Positions 14,207 to 28,000 of a stretch of 64,000 nt of DNA are shown in pieces. The first letter of the stretch is position 1; every line of letters begins with the position of its first letter. Below the pieces are notes generated by a model. The model was not told the DNA's origin. It searched no databases and was given only the letters and a program-made list of their open reading frames with translations. The position numbers and the translations under genes were made by a program. The DNA is taken from assembly GCF_001522545.3 (NCBI RefSeq), contig NC_031773.1:17494302-17558301 (forward strand). The letters are read 5' to 3'. This DNA comes from Parus major. Lineage: Eukaryota > Chordata > Aves > Passeriformes > Paridae.

Positions 14207-15408
14207 TCCACTTTTCTGCAAATCAGACAAAGAGAAAGGGAGAAGCATTTTATTTGACAGAGAAGGTCAAGGATGTTTTCTGCTTTCTTCTACTATTCTG
14301 GCAGCCAAGGGAAATCCAGATTCATGAACAAGGAAAATTGCTCTTATTGTCAATTAATCTATTGCTTTAATTCCCTTCAGAGTGATTGCTGTGATCCTCA
14401 GGTGTTTTTACCCAGATCCTGGTCTGCCTGTCTTGGTCATTGGTGACAGTCTGACAAATTCCTTATGGACAAGTGCTCACTCATACACATGTTAATGCAT
14501 TGGCCACACAGCAAAGTATTGTTAGGTTAACCAAAAGCCTCCATATTAACTCTGTGTAAAGGCTAATGCTATAATTCTGTACACACAGCTGGGTCGTGTT
14601 GTAGCTGTGTTTGAAGAAAATTATACCTTAAAATATATTCTTAGAAATATTTAATTTCAAGCTTACTTCTGTCTTTGACAACAGCAACCTTTCTGAACAA
14701 AGCAGGGAATACTGCAATAAATTTATAGGAACATTTGTCAAAACCTAGCAACACCCCACTACTAATTTGGGATTCAGAACTTTACTAAATGTGTTGGAGA
14801 GTAACAGCAGGAGGTGTTCCCAATTTGTGAATGAATTCAGTGCTCGGAGAAGTGAATGAGCCAAGAACAGCCTGGGCAGAGGGAGGTGTGTGGTTCCTCA
14901 CCTCTTCTCCACATGACAGTTCTTGCTCAAAATTGGACCCATGAATCTTGAAAGTTGGTTCCATAAATGAGCCACTTTCTGAGCAAAAATAACTTACATG
15001 AAATTAGAATCTGAAATGGTTACACTCAAAGGAACACTGGTTTTATTCAAGTACATTTGATTAAATAGCGTCCAGCTGAATATCTAGGGTTTGAAAACTC
15101 CTGGATCTGCCTTCTTACATGGTTTGAGTAATCTTTTTGATTTTGTCCTTTTCTCATCATCAGAGACAGTAAACTAATCTTTTCCACTCACTGGCACATT
15201 TCCTAGTTCTGTTCTCTCCCAGCTGCTCACCAAGCTTCTTATTTCACCCTTGTACTGCTGTAGCTTTTGTGCTCAGCTTTTCCTTACGTTTCCACATGCT
15301 TTCTCTCAAGTCCTTCTCTTTCAAAGGACAGTCTCTCTTCTGTTTGTTTTATATTTTACCTTAAATCCACTTTTTAATCCTTCCCTTACTGCAAGTTAGG
15401 TTGTTTGA

Positions 15409-15424
15409 TTGCTTGCTTGCTTGC
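15409..15424. repeat. (TTGC)4 microsatellite
   Basis: Four exact TTGC units followed by a T-rich stretch. A short simple repeat. Confidence 0.9.
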
Positions 15425-15503
15425 TTTTTTGTTTTTGTTGTTGTCTAGTTTTTTGCTTTTCTTAAAGAGATATACTGAATGGTTACAAATAGTAACATTT
15501 TTT

Positions 15504-15537
15504 AAAAATCACCTTTAATTAAAAATCACCTTTAATT
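15504..15537. repeat. Exact tandem duplication, 2 x 17 bp
   Basis: The 17 bp unit AAAAATCACCTTTAATT occurs twice back to back (15504-15520 and 15521-15537) without a mismatch, which points to a recent slippage or repair duplication. Confidence 0.9.
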
Positions 15538-18340
15538 AAAACAATGCCTCTTACCTGGGGTTTACAAGAGAGCTGTTTGAACACAGTCTCCAACAGGGCC
15601 AGCTCAGGCCTTCTGCTTTTCATTTTTATCCTGATCTCTCTTTTTTTTCCTGTTTCTTTCTTTCTACTCATTTTCACTTCAGCTCCAAAAGAGATGAAAA
15701 CTTGTGGATCTAATCCATACACATAAATTTATAAAATAAAGAACAGGAGGGAGTATTTTTCTTGAAATTGTTTTTGCTTATGCAGATATTAGCTGATATT
15801 GAACCACAGATAGTAACCACAGAGAGATTACTATCACACATGCTTTCCTTCCTTCCCAGGAGTCCTGTTAATCAAACCCTCCCTGCATTAAATGGTACAG
15901 TTCTGTTAAATCAAAAGCAATTCACTGATTTACTACAGCTCAAATATCTCCCGAAAATATTACCCTTCTCAGGTTGTGTTCTTTGCATTCTCTAGTAGGC
16001 ATATTACATCAGCAAATCCATAAAATGAATTGCCACACAATAAAGCAGCATGGCAGTAGATCTGTTTCTCACCTGTGCATTGAAGTGTGGTTCTTCTGCA
16101 GTGGAAATGGAGCCAACATGTTTGTCACTGACACATAGAGAAAAGCTCATGTGCTGACAGAAAAACTCTTTTGATGACAGAGTAATGCAGGGCTGAGAAA
16201 TCTATCAAGAAAAATACATGGAGAAGTTGTTCTGCTGAGCAGAAATGTAAATAATCCACATGTGTTGTGCTTCTGGATCACCATCTCATCTACTTGCTTG
16301 GATTTGTACATAGAATACATTTAAATTCTTATGCAGGTATCCAAAACTATACCTTTAATTTTACCCACCTTCTTAAGTCTGCTTCTCTGACAGTTATAAA
16401 CATCACAGGTTTTACTTCACTTAGCTTTGGCCTTCTAACAGTTAATCATCTCTTTTAAGCTAATTGATCACATCTCCTCCAAGGCTGATGGGAAGAGATT
16501 CATTCCACCCAAACCTCTCCATATATGTTTCCATGGTTTACTACCCAAGCTAGATAAGCTTGCACACTGAAATTATAAATAGCTGGTACTGAGTGAGAAC
16601 ATTCTCACCATTTGTGGCTGAATCTTGTATAGCACAGTTCTTGTGTGGAGCCAAGCATTTTGAGTTGAGAAAGGAAACATCACAAATCAGAGCTAGGATG
16701 TTTATGCAATCCACAGATGTCTAACAACACACTTTCATGGGTACAGACATGTTAATATATAGGTATCTGAAAGTCACAGAAATTGCTGCTACATCTATTA
16801 AATATTAATAATTTAACATATTATTTATATATGTTATTAATATTAATAATATTTTAGTCTGTCTATTAAATATTTCATTGAGTTGTTTTCATTTTAATGG
16901 CCTGACTTCTTAATGTTTCTTCCTTCATTTTCCCAGTGAATGGAGGACAATCTCATCCCAGGCACTCTACAAACCCACTCAAATCCCACCTAAAAACTGA
17001 ATTTGCTTGTCATTCGATGGGTAGTAGGAAACACACTCTGAGATCAGTGAATTGAAACTGATTGACATTAGTTGACTCTTTATTCTTTTCCTGAATCTAA
17101 ATCTCTAATTCATTATATTAAAAAGTATTTTCACTTTTTAATGCAATGAATTAGATGGAATTTTTTACTTTGTTTAATTTTATGCGGTATTTTCAATACC
17201 CTATAAATATACCAGTCATAGTGAGGGGCATGCTTATATGCAAAAAAAAAGTACTAAGTTGGGTTTAAATACCAAGGGTTTATATGTACATAGGATTTAC
17301 TTCCATTATAGTCTGAAGTTGGTTTTCAATGCTCAGGTAGAAAAGACACATTTATTCTTGCAGATCTGGCCACACAGATAAAACATTGGGAGTCCCATCT
17401 CAGACTTGATTGGCATTTTTAGCGAGTGGTAGATATGTCTAATGGACTTGGGTAATCACAGCAGGAATAACACGGTGTAGAAGCACTGGACTCATGTACA
17501 GATTACCTTTGCCTTGCAGTATTAAGAACATTTTCCCATATTTTTGAAAATCTAGAAACCTGAACTGCTGAGTAGCTGTAAATCCAGGGAAGCCCTAGCC
17601 AAAATGGTAAGATTAATTTCTATGGAAAGAGGCAAAGTGCCACACATAGGGATGAAAAAGAAATAACTGAATGAATAAGGGAAGAGGTATCAGTTCATAA
17701 AGAGAGAATCTGGAGATACAGGTGATTCAATGAGATTTTCAGGCAATGTTGCCCTACTTTTGCAAAAATGTGAAACTTGCTCTATATTAGGTGATCATCA
17801 AGTCATATAAAATAATCTTTATATACCAATGAACATTTGTAAAGTCTCAGATAGATTATAGCACATGGATTGGGTTGTAACAGCTCCAAAATAATGGAAA
17901 GTAATTGAGGAAAATTTACCAGAAGCCACAATAAATGGTAGAAGATTTAGCACTCTTTTTGCACAGAACACAGAAAATGGAATGTGAAAACACATTTCAT
18001 TTGCTGCAAGGTGGACATGTGTGTTCCCTGTGGTGTTCATTACAGGAGGAGAAATGGTGGCTTGCATTTCAAAGTATGGAAATACCAAGGAAGGAGCTTT
18101 AATGGCAGGGCTCAAGAGACACAGGAATTTTTGGGCAGCAAGATGGAGAGTCTGGGATTTTTCAAACAAGTTCAAAAGACATTTCTTATGAATGACTGTG
18201 GAGATAGAACTGGTTGGGTATCAACTTAAGACCGTGGGATGATAGCAAGCCTGTTCATATAAGGTTATGCTTCCAGAATGTTCTAAGTTCTCTCCCCTGT
18301 TTGGTTGTTTGCTGCATTATTTTTAATACTCCTAATCTCA
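15538..18340. other. Noncoding tract, no gene seen
   Basis: AT-rich DNA with only short chance frames. It contains the AT-rich palindrome at 16801-16844, listed separately. No recognisable mobile element, RNA gene or exon. Confidence 0.55.
16801..16844. repeat. Imperfect AT-rich palindrome
   Basis: The outer arms AATATTAATAA (16801-16811) and TTATTAATATT (16834-16844) are exact reverse complements. An inner pair, AACATAT (16815-16821) and ATATGTT (16829-16835), overlaps the right outer arm by two bases. It could form a cruciform or an AU hairpin. The low sequence complexity makes a chance origin plausible. Confidence 0.7.
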
Positions 18341-18600
18341 GTTTGTGATTGGAGCCCTGCCTTCAGATCCACCCTCAGATTTCCATGTATATGCTGCTGT
18401 ACCCACCCTTTTTCCACCTTTTGTAGTTGACCCTATACTGTGTGTTGGGTTTCTGCCATCTGTTATTTTGCCATTAAAGCAGTTTTACTTTTTGGGTCAC
18501 CCAAATGAGCCCATCCTGTTTGTTCTCCACACCACTCCCAGCTGGCCTGGGTCTGGGGTCACAAAGCTGAAATGTGACAAATGACACAGTTCATTTGCTC
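18341..18600 (+). other. Possible old LTR fragment
   Basis: A GC-richer block containing ATTAAA at 18474-18479, a poly(A)-signal variant, followed by a U-rich and then C-rich stretch. The texture resembles the R/U5 part of a retroviral LTR, but I cannot define TG...CA ends or a target duplication. It may simply be unique DNA. Confidence 0.15.
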
Positions 18601-21104
18601 CTATCTTGAGGATGGCCCTTGTGGCCCATGCAGCCCCCTCCATAGCGGGGCTTCTCTAAATGTGTGCTGAAGGTGCACTCAGTCACCAAAAGCAGCAGGG
18701 CCAGCATGTACCTCAAACCCTGCCTGGCTTCAGCTGAAGCAATGCTCATGCAGAGTCAGAGACTAGTGTCAAAATGAATATGGAATCAAGCTAAAAATAC
18801 CCAAAGTACCCCATTAATCCCCATTAATCTTTGCCCCTCTGCCCCGATACGGGTGGGAGGGCTGGATCTCGGGTCACAGGTTGCTGCCAGACTCTGCCAC
18901 CACACAGCTCCTCAGTTCTGCCCTCACTGCAGTGTTTCCAGCACAGAACTGCAGTCCCACCAAACCCCTCTTCTACCAAGTCCCTTTTTCCTTCCATATG
19001 GACAGATCCGCTGCAGACTGTCCCACACTAGGTGCAGGTAGAAGTGCCAAGGGTGGCAGAGGACAAAGTGGGTGGCATTTGCTGGTAACAAAGAATACAG
19101 AAGGCTTCTGAGGAAATATTATACAAAGTAAACTGCTCTTATGGTTTTTTTAGAAGCCATACCTAAAAACCTTAACAGACTCTAGAGCTGGCCTCAATAA
19201 ATGCTTTTTATTTTAAAGGCTACAGTGGATAATGTGGCATACACCTCTAATTAGAGACCACAGGAAATAAAAAGTAAATTAAAAGGCCTGCTCTTCTGGG
19301 ATCTCTTTTTTTCTTTTTTTTTTTTGTCATGTGAATGTTTGTGCCCCATTTAACCATTCCAGAGGTATGAATAAAATAATAACATTTGAGTTGGTTGGAA
19401 TTTATTTTTCACATGTAGAAAAAAATTTAATTTCTACCTCCTTTAAATAAGAGATAATAAAGCACAAAGAATTTGGAAAAATGTACCTTTCCCCAATAAA
19501 ATAAATGATGTGACAAGTATAATTGCCTACAGAGGAATATAAAATGTCCTTGAATCATTTTGAGTAGCAGCAAACAAAATTTATTCCTCATGACCTAGTA
19601 CTTTTGTCCAGAAGCAATAGCCATTAAAAGCATTCACAACTTTTAAATGATACAAAATCAGTACAGGTGAGAGATTTTGGGCATGTGGTAGGGCACACAC
19701 TTCAGGGAAGCTTTCATTACAAACAATAGTTTCATTCATACAAAAATATCAACAGAGATGTCTCTTACTATCTGAGTCTTTGAGTCAAACCTTGTCCTTC
19801 CTGAAACTACTATTGATTCTTGTGGAAACAAGATGTGCCTCTATATTTTTTAATACTTAAAAAAGACCTGCTACCATGAATGTCTTTCATGTAACATGAG
19901 CAACATGATATGAAAAATTTTTCCCTACTTGCTTTTCATTTGTGTCTTCATACCAGGCTAAGCACAGCCCCGGCTGAGTGTACATGATGCATTTGATGTT
20001 AAGGGTGCTGGATGGATAAGGAACGTGACTGACAAGTCCTTAAAAAAGATTTGTCACATGTACTTTAAGCTAAAAAAAGCTTTATGAGAAATACAATTCA
20101 TCCTCATTGTTAAGCTTGCTAATATTTTTCCAGCAGCAAGTGGAAATAGAGAATTATATAAAACATAGATGATCGCAGAACGAGAACATTTTTATCTAAT
20201 TAACTTGACTGGATCTGACGTGATTAACTTATGAGCATCAGGGCAGTTTCTATCAGTATTTTGAGGTTATCTCAGATCTTGTTCTGGTATAATGGACTCA
20301 CTTCTTGAGACACAGGATGGACTTTCTATCTCTGAGTGGAAGAAAATGGTTTCTCATCGGCATGTGACACATAAGTCCTTAGTTCAAGAGGTTCTTAATT
20401 TTCCTTCTCTTTCTTTTCTTAGAAAAAAGGAAAATGTTACCATGAAGCAAGTGAACTGAAGGACTGGCTTGACACGCAGCACTTGAAGATAGCTGGTCTG
20501 TATTTCTGTATAAAATGTTCTGCCATGCTGCTTCTGCCATGCAGGACCCTTAACATCAACAGTGTGTGCTGTACGACAAAGCAAGCAGGACAGCTGAAGT
20601 AACACACAAAAAGGATTCAGCTAAAAAAGCTAAACTGACTTCTATACCCTTCAGTAGAATTCCACTGTGGATAGGAATTAAGAAGGAATAACTTTGGGCA
20701 GCTTGGGGCAGTTGCAAATTTCTGCTGTTTGCAAAATGTGCCAGAGAGCAGTTGGCACATTTTTTTCCCCACAGATACCTGCCCAACAGAATTTTTTACT
20801 TTGGCCCCCCTGCCAGTATCTTGTCTCCTTAAGGCTTATCTGTATTCAAAAGGGATAGCTGCACAGCTAGAGCTAATGCTATCCCTCCTCCTCCCAGCAC
20901 AGAAACAGCTCATACAAGAGAAGGAGCTCCCTGCCGGTACTACTCTCAGAATAAGCTGCACAGAAAAAAAACCTGTTTTCTTGTTAAATGGAACCTTTTA
21001 TGGTTAGGGTTTGAGGGTTTTTTTCATATTTATGTTGGTTAAAACCCTGGTGTCTTTGCTCTTTATAGACTTAGTTGTGCCTACAAAGATGCAAAACTGT
21101 CTTG
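18601..21104. other. Noncoding tract with a candidate conserved block
   Basis: The part at 18600-19080 is GC-richer and gives several overlapping plus-strand frames in all three phases, a sign of low stop density rather than coding. A 2 x 10 bp repeat of CCCCATTAAT lies at 18809-18828. The part at about 19960-20230 keeps several CpGs in otherwise AT-rich DNA and is discussed as a candidate regulatory element. No gene is seen. Confidence 0.5.
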
Positions 21105-21134
21105 GGAGTGTAATTCAATGGAGTGTAATTCAAT
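21105..21134. repeat. Exact tandem duplication, 2 x 15 bp
   Basis: The unit GGAGTGTAATTCAAT occurs twice in a row without mismatch. Confidence 0.9.
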
Positions 21135-21964
21135 GGCTAATTCAGCAATAGCAAGAAAAGTTCTGTGCACCTTTGTCTTCTGCTTAACACCTGGAAATTC
21201 TCAGTGAAAGTACTATACTGTATTAACAGAAAAATTATCAAATGGGTTATTCCTTAATTCTATGCAGCCTGCAGCCACAGTTTTTTGTTGGTTTGTTGGT
21301 TTTTCTGGTGTTATTCTTGAGTAAAGATTTGAATCACCAAAGGTATACATGAAGCCTCCTTGGCCCTCAGCATTGAAATGGCTTCTTTCACCTATTCTAG
21401 CCAGCACAATTACGTTAATTTTGTGCACTATTAAGAACATTTTACATCTGGCTTTGAAAGGTCAGATAGGTTCAGAGCACTAATTTCAGGGGAAGTCAGA
21501 CACAGAATAACCTTTAAGGATGAGCCTCTGCTGTACGTCCACCAACACCATGAGCTGACATAAAGCTCCTCTGGTGCATGTTGTACTCTGGCAGCTCACA
21601 GATCACAGCTGCTTCCCCTCCTGCCCACAAACACTATCATCCCTTTCAGTTACATAAGAATTTGTGCAACTGTATAGTGAACTGGAGCAAGAAAGTCATC
21701 AGGGTAAAACTTACTTGCTATGAAAGTGGTTAATTTGAATCTGAATTAACTCCTTTACAGAGGTGACCCTGTGGCCTGCCAGCACTAAGTGTGGCTATGA
21801 CAGCAGGGGAATAAGGCTCCTGTGAGGTGACTTCTGGCAGAGGTCCTCACCTGTGCCAGCAGTGTAGACATGAGTACATGCCTCTCGTTCTCCTCCACAA
21901 TGAGGAGAAACCAGTTCTTTCTCACATCTTATTGATGCTGCAAAGACAAAATTGTACAGACTCT

Positions 21965-22015
21965 GATCTTTAGTTTTAACTGAATCTTCAGTTAAAACCG
22001 ATCTTCAGTTTTAAC
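21965..22015. repeat. Compound direct and inverted repeat
   Basis: GTTTTAACTGA (21973-21983) and TCAGTTAAAAC (21988-21998) form a perfect 11 bp-arm inverted repeat with a 4 nt loop. In addition the 16 bp starting at 21965 recurs at 22000-22015 with one mismatch. Three related copies in alternating orientation suggest template switching during replication. Confidence 0.85.
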
Positions 22016-25000
22016 AGGTGTTATAACATGTCTTACATAGGTAAGTGAAAGTGGTAACTCAAAGCAAAACATATATCTGAATATCTTCAGAAATACAACA
22101 GGAACACATCTGTAGAATTTCAACCCTTTCAGTCACTTAACAACTGGAGAATAATTCAGGCACCATGTGCCTGATCCCGTGCCATGCACAAGCATCTCAG
22201 CAGTCTCAGTATAAGCAAAGCCCTTGGATTTGAATAGGAGAACTCATATTTTCCTGCATTCGTTGTATCAGTTTGAATAACTCCACTGATAGAAATCCCA
22301 GTTGTAGTGGTTACTTATGAGAATAATTCACAATTATGTTAAAAGAAACTAATATTGATTTTATAAGAAAAAAAAATGTGTCTTCTAGAACATTCTCTTT
22401 TCTGAAATACCTGAATCTTTGTGAAGTCTAATGTAAAATACCCTTTGAGCAATTGGACAGTCACTGCTTATAAATATCAATAAGAGGCTTCTGTAGATCC
22501 ATGCTGTAAAGTGGGTCCTCCAAAACTGATATGGTAAAAAATACTGCTTTCTAATATTTTAAAAGATTTTGGAATGGTTCTCAAGAGATACTGCAAATAT
22601 GCATTTCTGTTAAACACTTATCAGGCTAATATAGAGTTACCCACAACTTAAATATGTGATTATCAGAAATATCCTATTTCTCATTAGGTGTAGAGGCAGC
22701 ACAGGTTTAAAATCAACCCGGTGGATCTCTGAATTCTCTGAGGCTATTCCATCAATAATGAGCACCAGCTGTTCCACCCTGCTGGTCAAGATCCCAGAGG
22801 GTAGAGCATGTATTGGGCATCTGAAAGAACATTTAACAGCACTTACCAAGATGCTCAGCTTTTCAGAGATAACACAATTATTCTTACAAACTTCTTCATG
22901 AAAGCCTTTCACAATTAGACTCTGTCAAGAGACAGTCAAATATTTCTCAATTGTATATACCCAGATAATGCAAATTTTAGTGATTTATTTTACCTGAAGA
23001 GCAAGTGTATGTTATTCGTTGTGTTCCTAATAGCACTGAAGGTTATTTGCAGTTTTGGAGAAGGCAGTAACCATTATTTCAGTTCTGATAGGAAATGATA
23101 AAGAACTTGGAATATTTCAGTACAGTTGAAATTTTAATCTCAGCACTCTATCATAGCTGAGTCTCCCTTGTTTTGGGGAAAAAGAAAATGGATTTTTCTT
23201 CTAAACATGCATAATGTTTCAATGAATGGCTACATCAACTAGGGAAATCCTCTATTCCTCAGCAGTAAGAAAAAGTGTGAAAAATGTTATGAAAGGAAGA
23301 AAATTGGGACTACCTTTTATGTAGATTTAAGTTCATGGTCTATCAGGATATTGCTTCTGCACTGAGGTTGGTTTATTGTGAGTCAGATTCAGAGAAGTAT
23401 CAGGCATTCATTTGCTGTGAAATCAAGCCAACTGAACCCATACCAATGAAATTATTAAAAAGTTTTCTTGTTAAATATATTGTCAGATATCTGTACACTG
23501 ATGAATTCACTGCATTATAATGCAGATTGCATATTTTATGAACATTCTCAGAATCTACTGAAGTGCTTGTGTGATAAGAGAAAGGATGCTCAAAAATTCT
23601 CTTTCCACCTTTTTCTTCTTTAAAATAATGAAGAAATGCGAGTTCATCTGAAGCAATCTTCCATTTCATGTTTTTAGTAAGGCTTCATTACAAGTCAGCC
23701 AAAATAGATAGAAAGGCTGCTACTTACCTGAAAAGTTTTGGATAAGTCATTTGTGTAATAGAATTTCACTTCTATGAAGTCCTTGCCCTCATCTGCAGTC
23801 TAGAGCTGAATTTTTAGAAACCCTTGAGACAGCTGGATGAAGAAATAATGTTAAATGGTAAAACCCAAAAAATAATAATAAGGAATAGATCCATCATCTT
23901 GATCTGAATGAGGCTGAAATAGACTAGACAACAAACAGTTTTCCTTTCTACAGGAAACTATAATTTGAGAAAATCTGGATGGTGAAGAAATAGCTAATGA
24001 GTTACTAATCTAATGAGTCATTAATCTCATGATTAATGAATAATATCTAATTTTGTGTCCATGAGGGAACATCTAATAAAAAGTGTTTGGCTGATGATTT
24101 AGTGATGGAAGCATATAAACAGATAGATAATTTTGTACCTTCCCATGATCTTCCTGTCAAACACTCTCTTTTAGATTGTTTCTATTAAGCTATCTGCAAA
24201 CACTGTCAGAAGATCATTTTCTGAAGGAGCTGTAGATAATCCAGAAATCTTCAATGGCTATGCTGTCATCTTTGAGTTACTGCTTTCTTGAAATATTTAT
24301 TTGCGTGTGTGTCTAGACTGATTTCCACAAGGCTGGTAGTTGTCTTTGGAGGTGAAAACGTGATATTTAAATGATTTATTATTTCTTGAGGATTGACCTA
24401 TAAAAATATTGGATTTGTTTTCTTATGTTGCTTCTTATGGAATACACTATAAAAATTTGATTCCGTAACATTACTCAATAATCTGAGAAGGAACAGATTC
24501 TGGTTTCATGCTACTTTATTATTAGTTCCATGGAAATGAAAAATGTGGATATTGTGAACCTGGAATGGGTCAAGATCTAATCCTATAGTCTTCTCTTGCC
24601 ATTGCAGGATGTTGAATTCAGAAATTGAAATTATAGGGATTTTTTTGCTTTTTTTTTTTTTTTTTTGGTCAAGTAAGTGTTTCATTATTTCTGTAGCATA
24701 TAAAATACACCTCCAAACCACAGGGAAAAGAAATATTAAGCTTCATAATAAATATATATTTCAGTTTTTCACTCTCTGCTTCATACCAGCTAATATGTTT
24801 TTAATTTATCACTCAAAATTAATTTCAGAATTCAAACCCAACATTGAAGTCAGCAGTCAATGTATTAAACTTATAGCATCATGTAATATCAATCCCTATG
24901 TTTGTACTTCTAAAAATCTGTATTACATATTATTGAAGATCTTTAATACACATACATACACGAAAGCTCTGTGCTTACTACTGACATGGACTCTAGGGTT

Positions 25001-28000
25001 TTAAATGATGTTGCACATTATATGAAACATACTATAACTCATCTTTCCAGAGATCAGTATCTGGTTATGTATTTGTATTTTGATATTGGCTACAATTTTA
25101 GGAGGTATTTACTTTAAAAAATGTGTTCCAGTCCAAATATTTTTTTTCAAATGAATTGATTTTCTTTTCTAACAGCTCATATATCCTTACGAACAACTTG
25201 AATTTGATACATGTATTTTGTTCCAAATGATAAAATAAAATAGTCATTAGAGTTTCTGTGAGAAAATGACATGTGTATTAGGAGTTGAAAATCCTGTTCA
25301 TTTGATTAGAGAACACTGATACATCCTCTCCCTCCCCAAAACACGTATTTGTTCATCATGGACGATGAAGCCAATTATACAGGATTTTCTTGCATGCTGA
25401 CTGAAGCTGGTTTGCATGTTAATGTGGAGAAGAAACAGCATTAAGACTGTCAGTGCTGGACATGCTTCAATGTTGCCTTTTAATTAAAAGTTCAAATTTC
25501 TGAGAGAATAGCTGGAAAAGAATGTACCGGAATCTTACACAAGAGCTCGACTTACAAAACACAGCAGTCACATGGGTTTGTTTCCTGTCACACACTGTTA
25601 GCATCAATGACACTGCTGCTGCCAAGTTCACTTGATCTATGCATAAAAGAGATGCTTACTTTTCAAGAGTTATTTGCCCAGCAATAATGAAAACATCCCA
25701 AATTCCTTCATAGTTAACATGCCCCCGCCCCCAGACATTATTAATATGCGGCCATACCGATCAAGAAAAACAAAGTATTGAATTGCTGACCTCAGGAGTT
25801 TTCCTGTGGGGTGGGGGTTACTTTGATTTGGGGTGGTTTAAATTTTCTCGTCAGGAGCAGAGTTTTCTTTTAATGGCTGTTGCATGAAAGCACATTTTCT
25901 CTACTTACCAGCTTATCTGTAATGTTTTGCATGGATTTCTAGATTGAAATTCCTCTCTTTAATGAAAATTGAGATAGCTGGCAATTCTCTCAAAGCTAGG
26001 TTTATGTCCTGAAAGTGTAGCAGCCCAAGGAAAATAATGCACCAAGTTTGTGATTTAAATCATTCATTCCTAACAGTAACTGAATATCATATTTTCAAAG
26101 ATAACATGTCAAAGTTTCCCAGAGATATTCATTCCAATGGCTCACATCTGATTATCTGTTGTGCTGAGGTAAACACAGAGTAATTTTCCTTGCACAAAAA
26201 AATCAGCTCTGTCATCATACAGCTATAAATTGAAACACAACTGGCCCACCCTTTTTTGATTTTGAAGTGTAATGGCTCAGCTCAGAACAGCAGTAGAAAA
26301 ATATTTGTATATTTGGTCCATTTTACAGTCAAATACCATTACTTAAATGATAACTGGAATACTTCCTTTAGTAAAGGCAGTATAAACAATACATACATGA
26401 ATTAATCATCTTTTCTTATGAACTTTACAGTTCAATGCAGAAAATAATTTAGCCAATGAGCAGCTACTTGGTCAGAATAATATACCTAAAGTTGCATTTG
26501 ATAAATGAAGAAAATCCTTTCAGTGAAAAGGGGATCCACCTTGGTGCAGTCTTGTAATATTTTTCCAAGTTAAACTCTATTTGATTGTTTCAAAAGTAAT
26601 TTTTTTAAGGAAACAAATGTCAGATCAGAGGAAAAAGCAGTCTAAACCAATGTCCTCTCTCTATGAGTGAAAGAGGATGCCTAATTAAGCAAAATCATAT
26701 GGATGTGTATATTATTCTCTCCATCTGCTGTTCTAAGTTCTTGTGCTTCTTATGTTCTGTGACAGGGCTTTCCCAGTGGATCTTGAAAACAGAGGAGGCA
26801 CTTGAGACATCATGTTTCTCTTAGCCATTCAAAATTTTTCTCTGTTTGCTTAATTTTTCTTTTTTTTTTTCCCCAAAACAATTCCATAATTTTTACCTTT
26901 TCCCTTTTTCTGAACTTCAGAATGTGTGTACACATTTTCATTGTACTATGAATACATGACATTTCCTGATCACATGAAAAAGAAGCATAAGCCAAAGTCA
27001 CCTTTGGCCTGCTTACCTTTCTAAGATTTTGATCCTGATTCCTTTTCAAGAACACTTATTCTAGACATCTAGGTCAGCTCAGAGGTGAGATCCTCCTTGT
27101 AAAAGAGACTCCAAATGCTAACATTTTCTGTTGCTTCATTTTTGACAGCTATCACAAAATTGCACTAGCTAGCCAAGGAATGAAATAGGAGACAACTAAG
27201 TCCTCACAGTTTCTCAGGTGTTGCTTTCAAGCCAGGACACTGCCCTCCATGCATGTGTTTGAACCTTCTCATTGTGAAGCTTGGATGCTGTGGGCTCTCA
27301 AGACATCCATTTCAGAGGGAGAGGCAACCCACAACTGCAGCTCAGATCTTGGGTGAACCAAGTCACTTCCAAGGGGCAAAGCTGTCTGTACTGACTAGTC
27401 AGAACAGATGCTCCAGCTGTGGACACATCTTGTTCAGGTGTCTGAATCTGGATAAGTCCAGGCAGCATAGCTGAAAGACAAGTAATGTTGAACAGTTTAA
27501 CCAGTATATGATAATGAATTTTATTGAAATTTTTTTGTGGATTATTTATAGTTTTGGGTTTGTTTTTTTTTTCATTTTCTACACTAGTTTCAGTAGACTA
27601 TTTAAGTTGAAATACACAGTTTTGAAAAGCAGTTTTCAAAGCTTCATGCCCACAGAACACTGGAACATATTTTACCTGTGCAAATGGGAGAGTCATTACC
27701 ACACACTTTCCCATGCCCAGACAAACATCAGAGAAAATGATCCCACCTGAGTGATGTGAGTAACCATGTCTACACAACACAGCCAGAATTTCAATGTCCA
27801 TGAATGATTATAGCATTAAACCTTTCAAAAAAGCTATTACTGGAAAAGTTGAATAATTGATTGTTTTCTCAAAACTGAATTCCCTACATAGATATTTGAC
27901 ACAATTAAGATCCTAAATTTATCAAATAAAGCTTTTGTTGTGAATTAGTCACTCCATGACAGCTACAAGCACAAGAAGATGTAAACACACATCAAGTATT

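Larger units (their letters stand above)
11396..15503. other. Noncoding tract, no gene seen
   Basis: AT-rich DNA without a recognisable element. An A(16) tract lies at 14191-14206. The part at 12130-12480 is somewhat GC-richer with one 84-codon plus-strand frame that has no recognisable motif. The region 15150-15430 is pyrimidine-rich. Confidence 0.55.

Noticed and set aside
24609..25004. 131-codon plus-strand frame with a phenylalanine run
   Set aside because: The frame is carried by a poly-T tract, has AT-driven composition and shows no domain.
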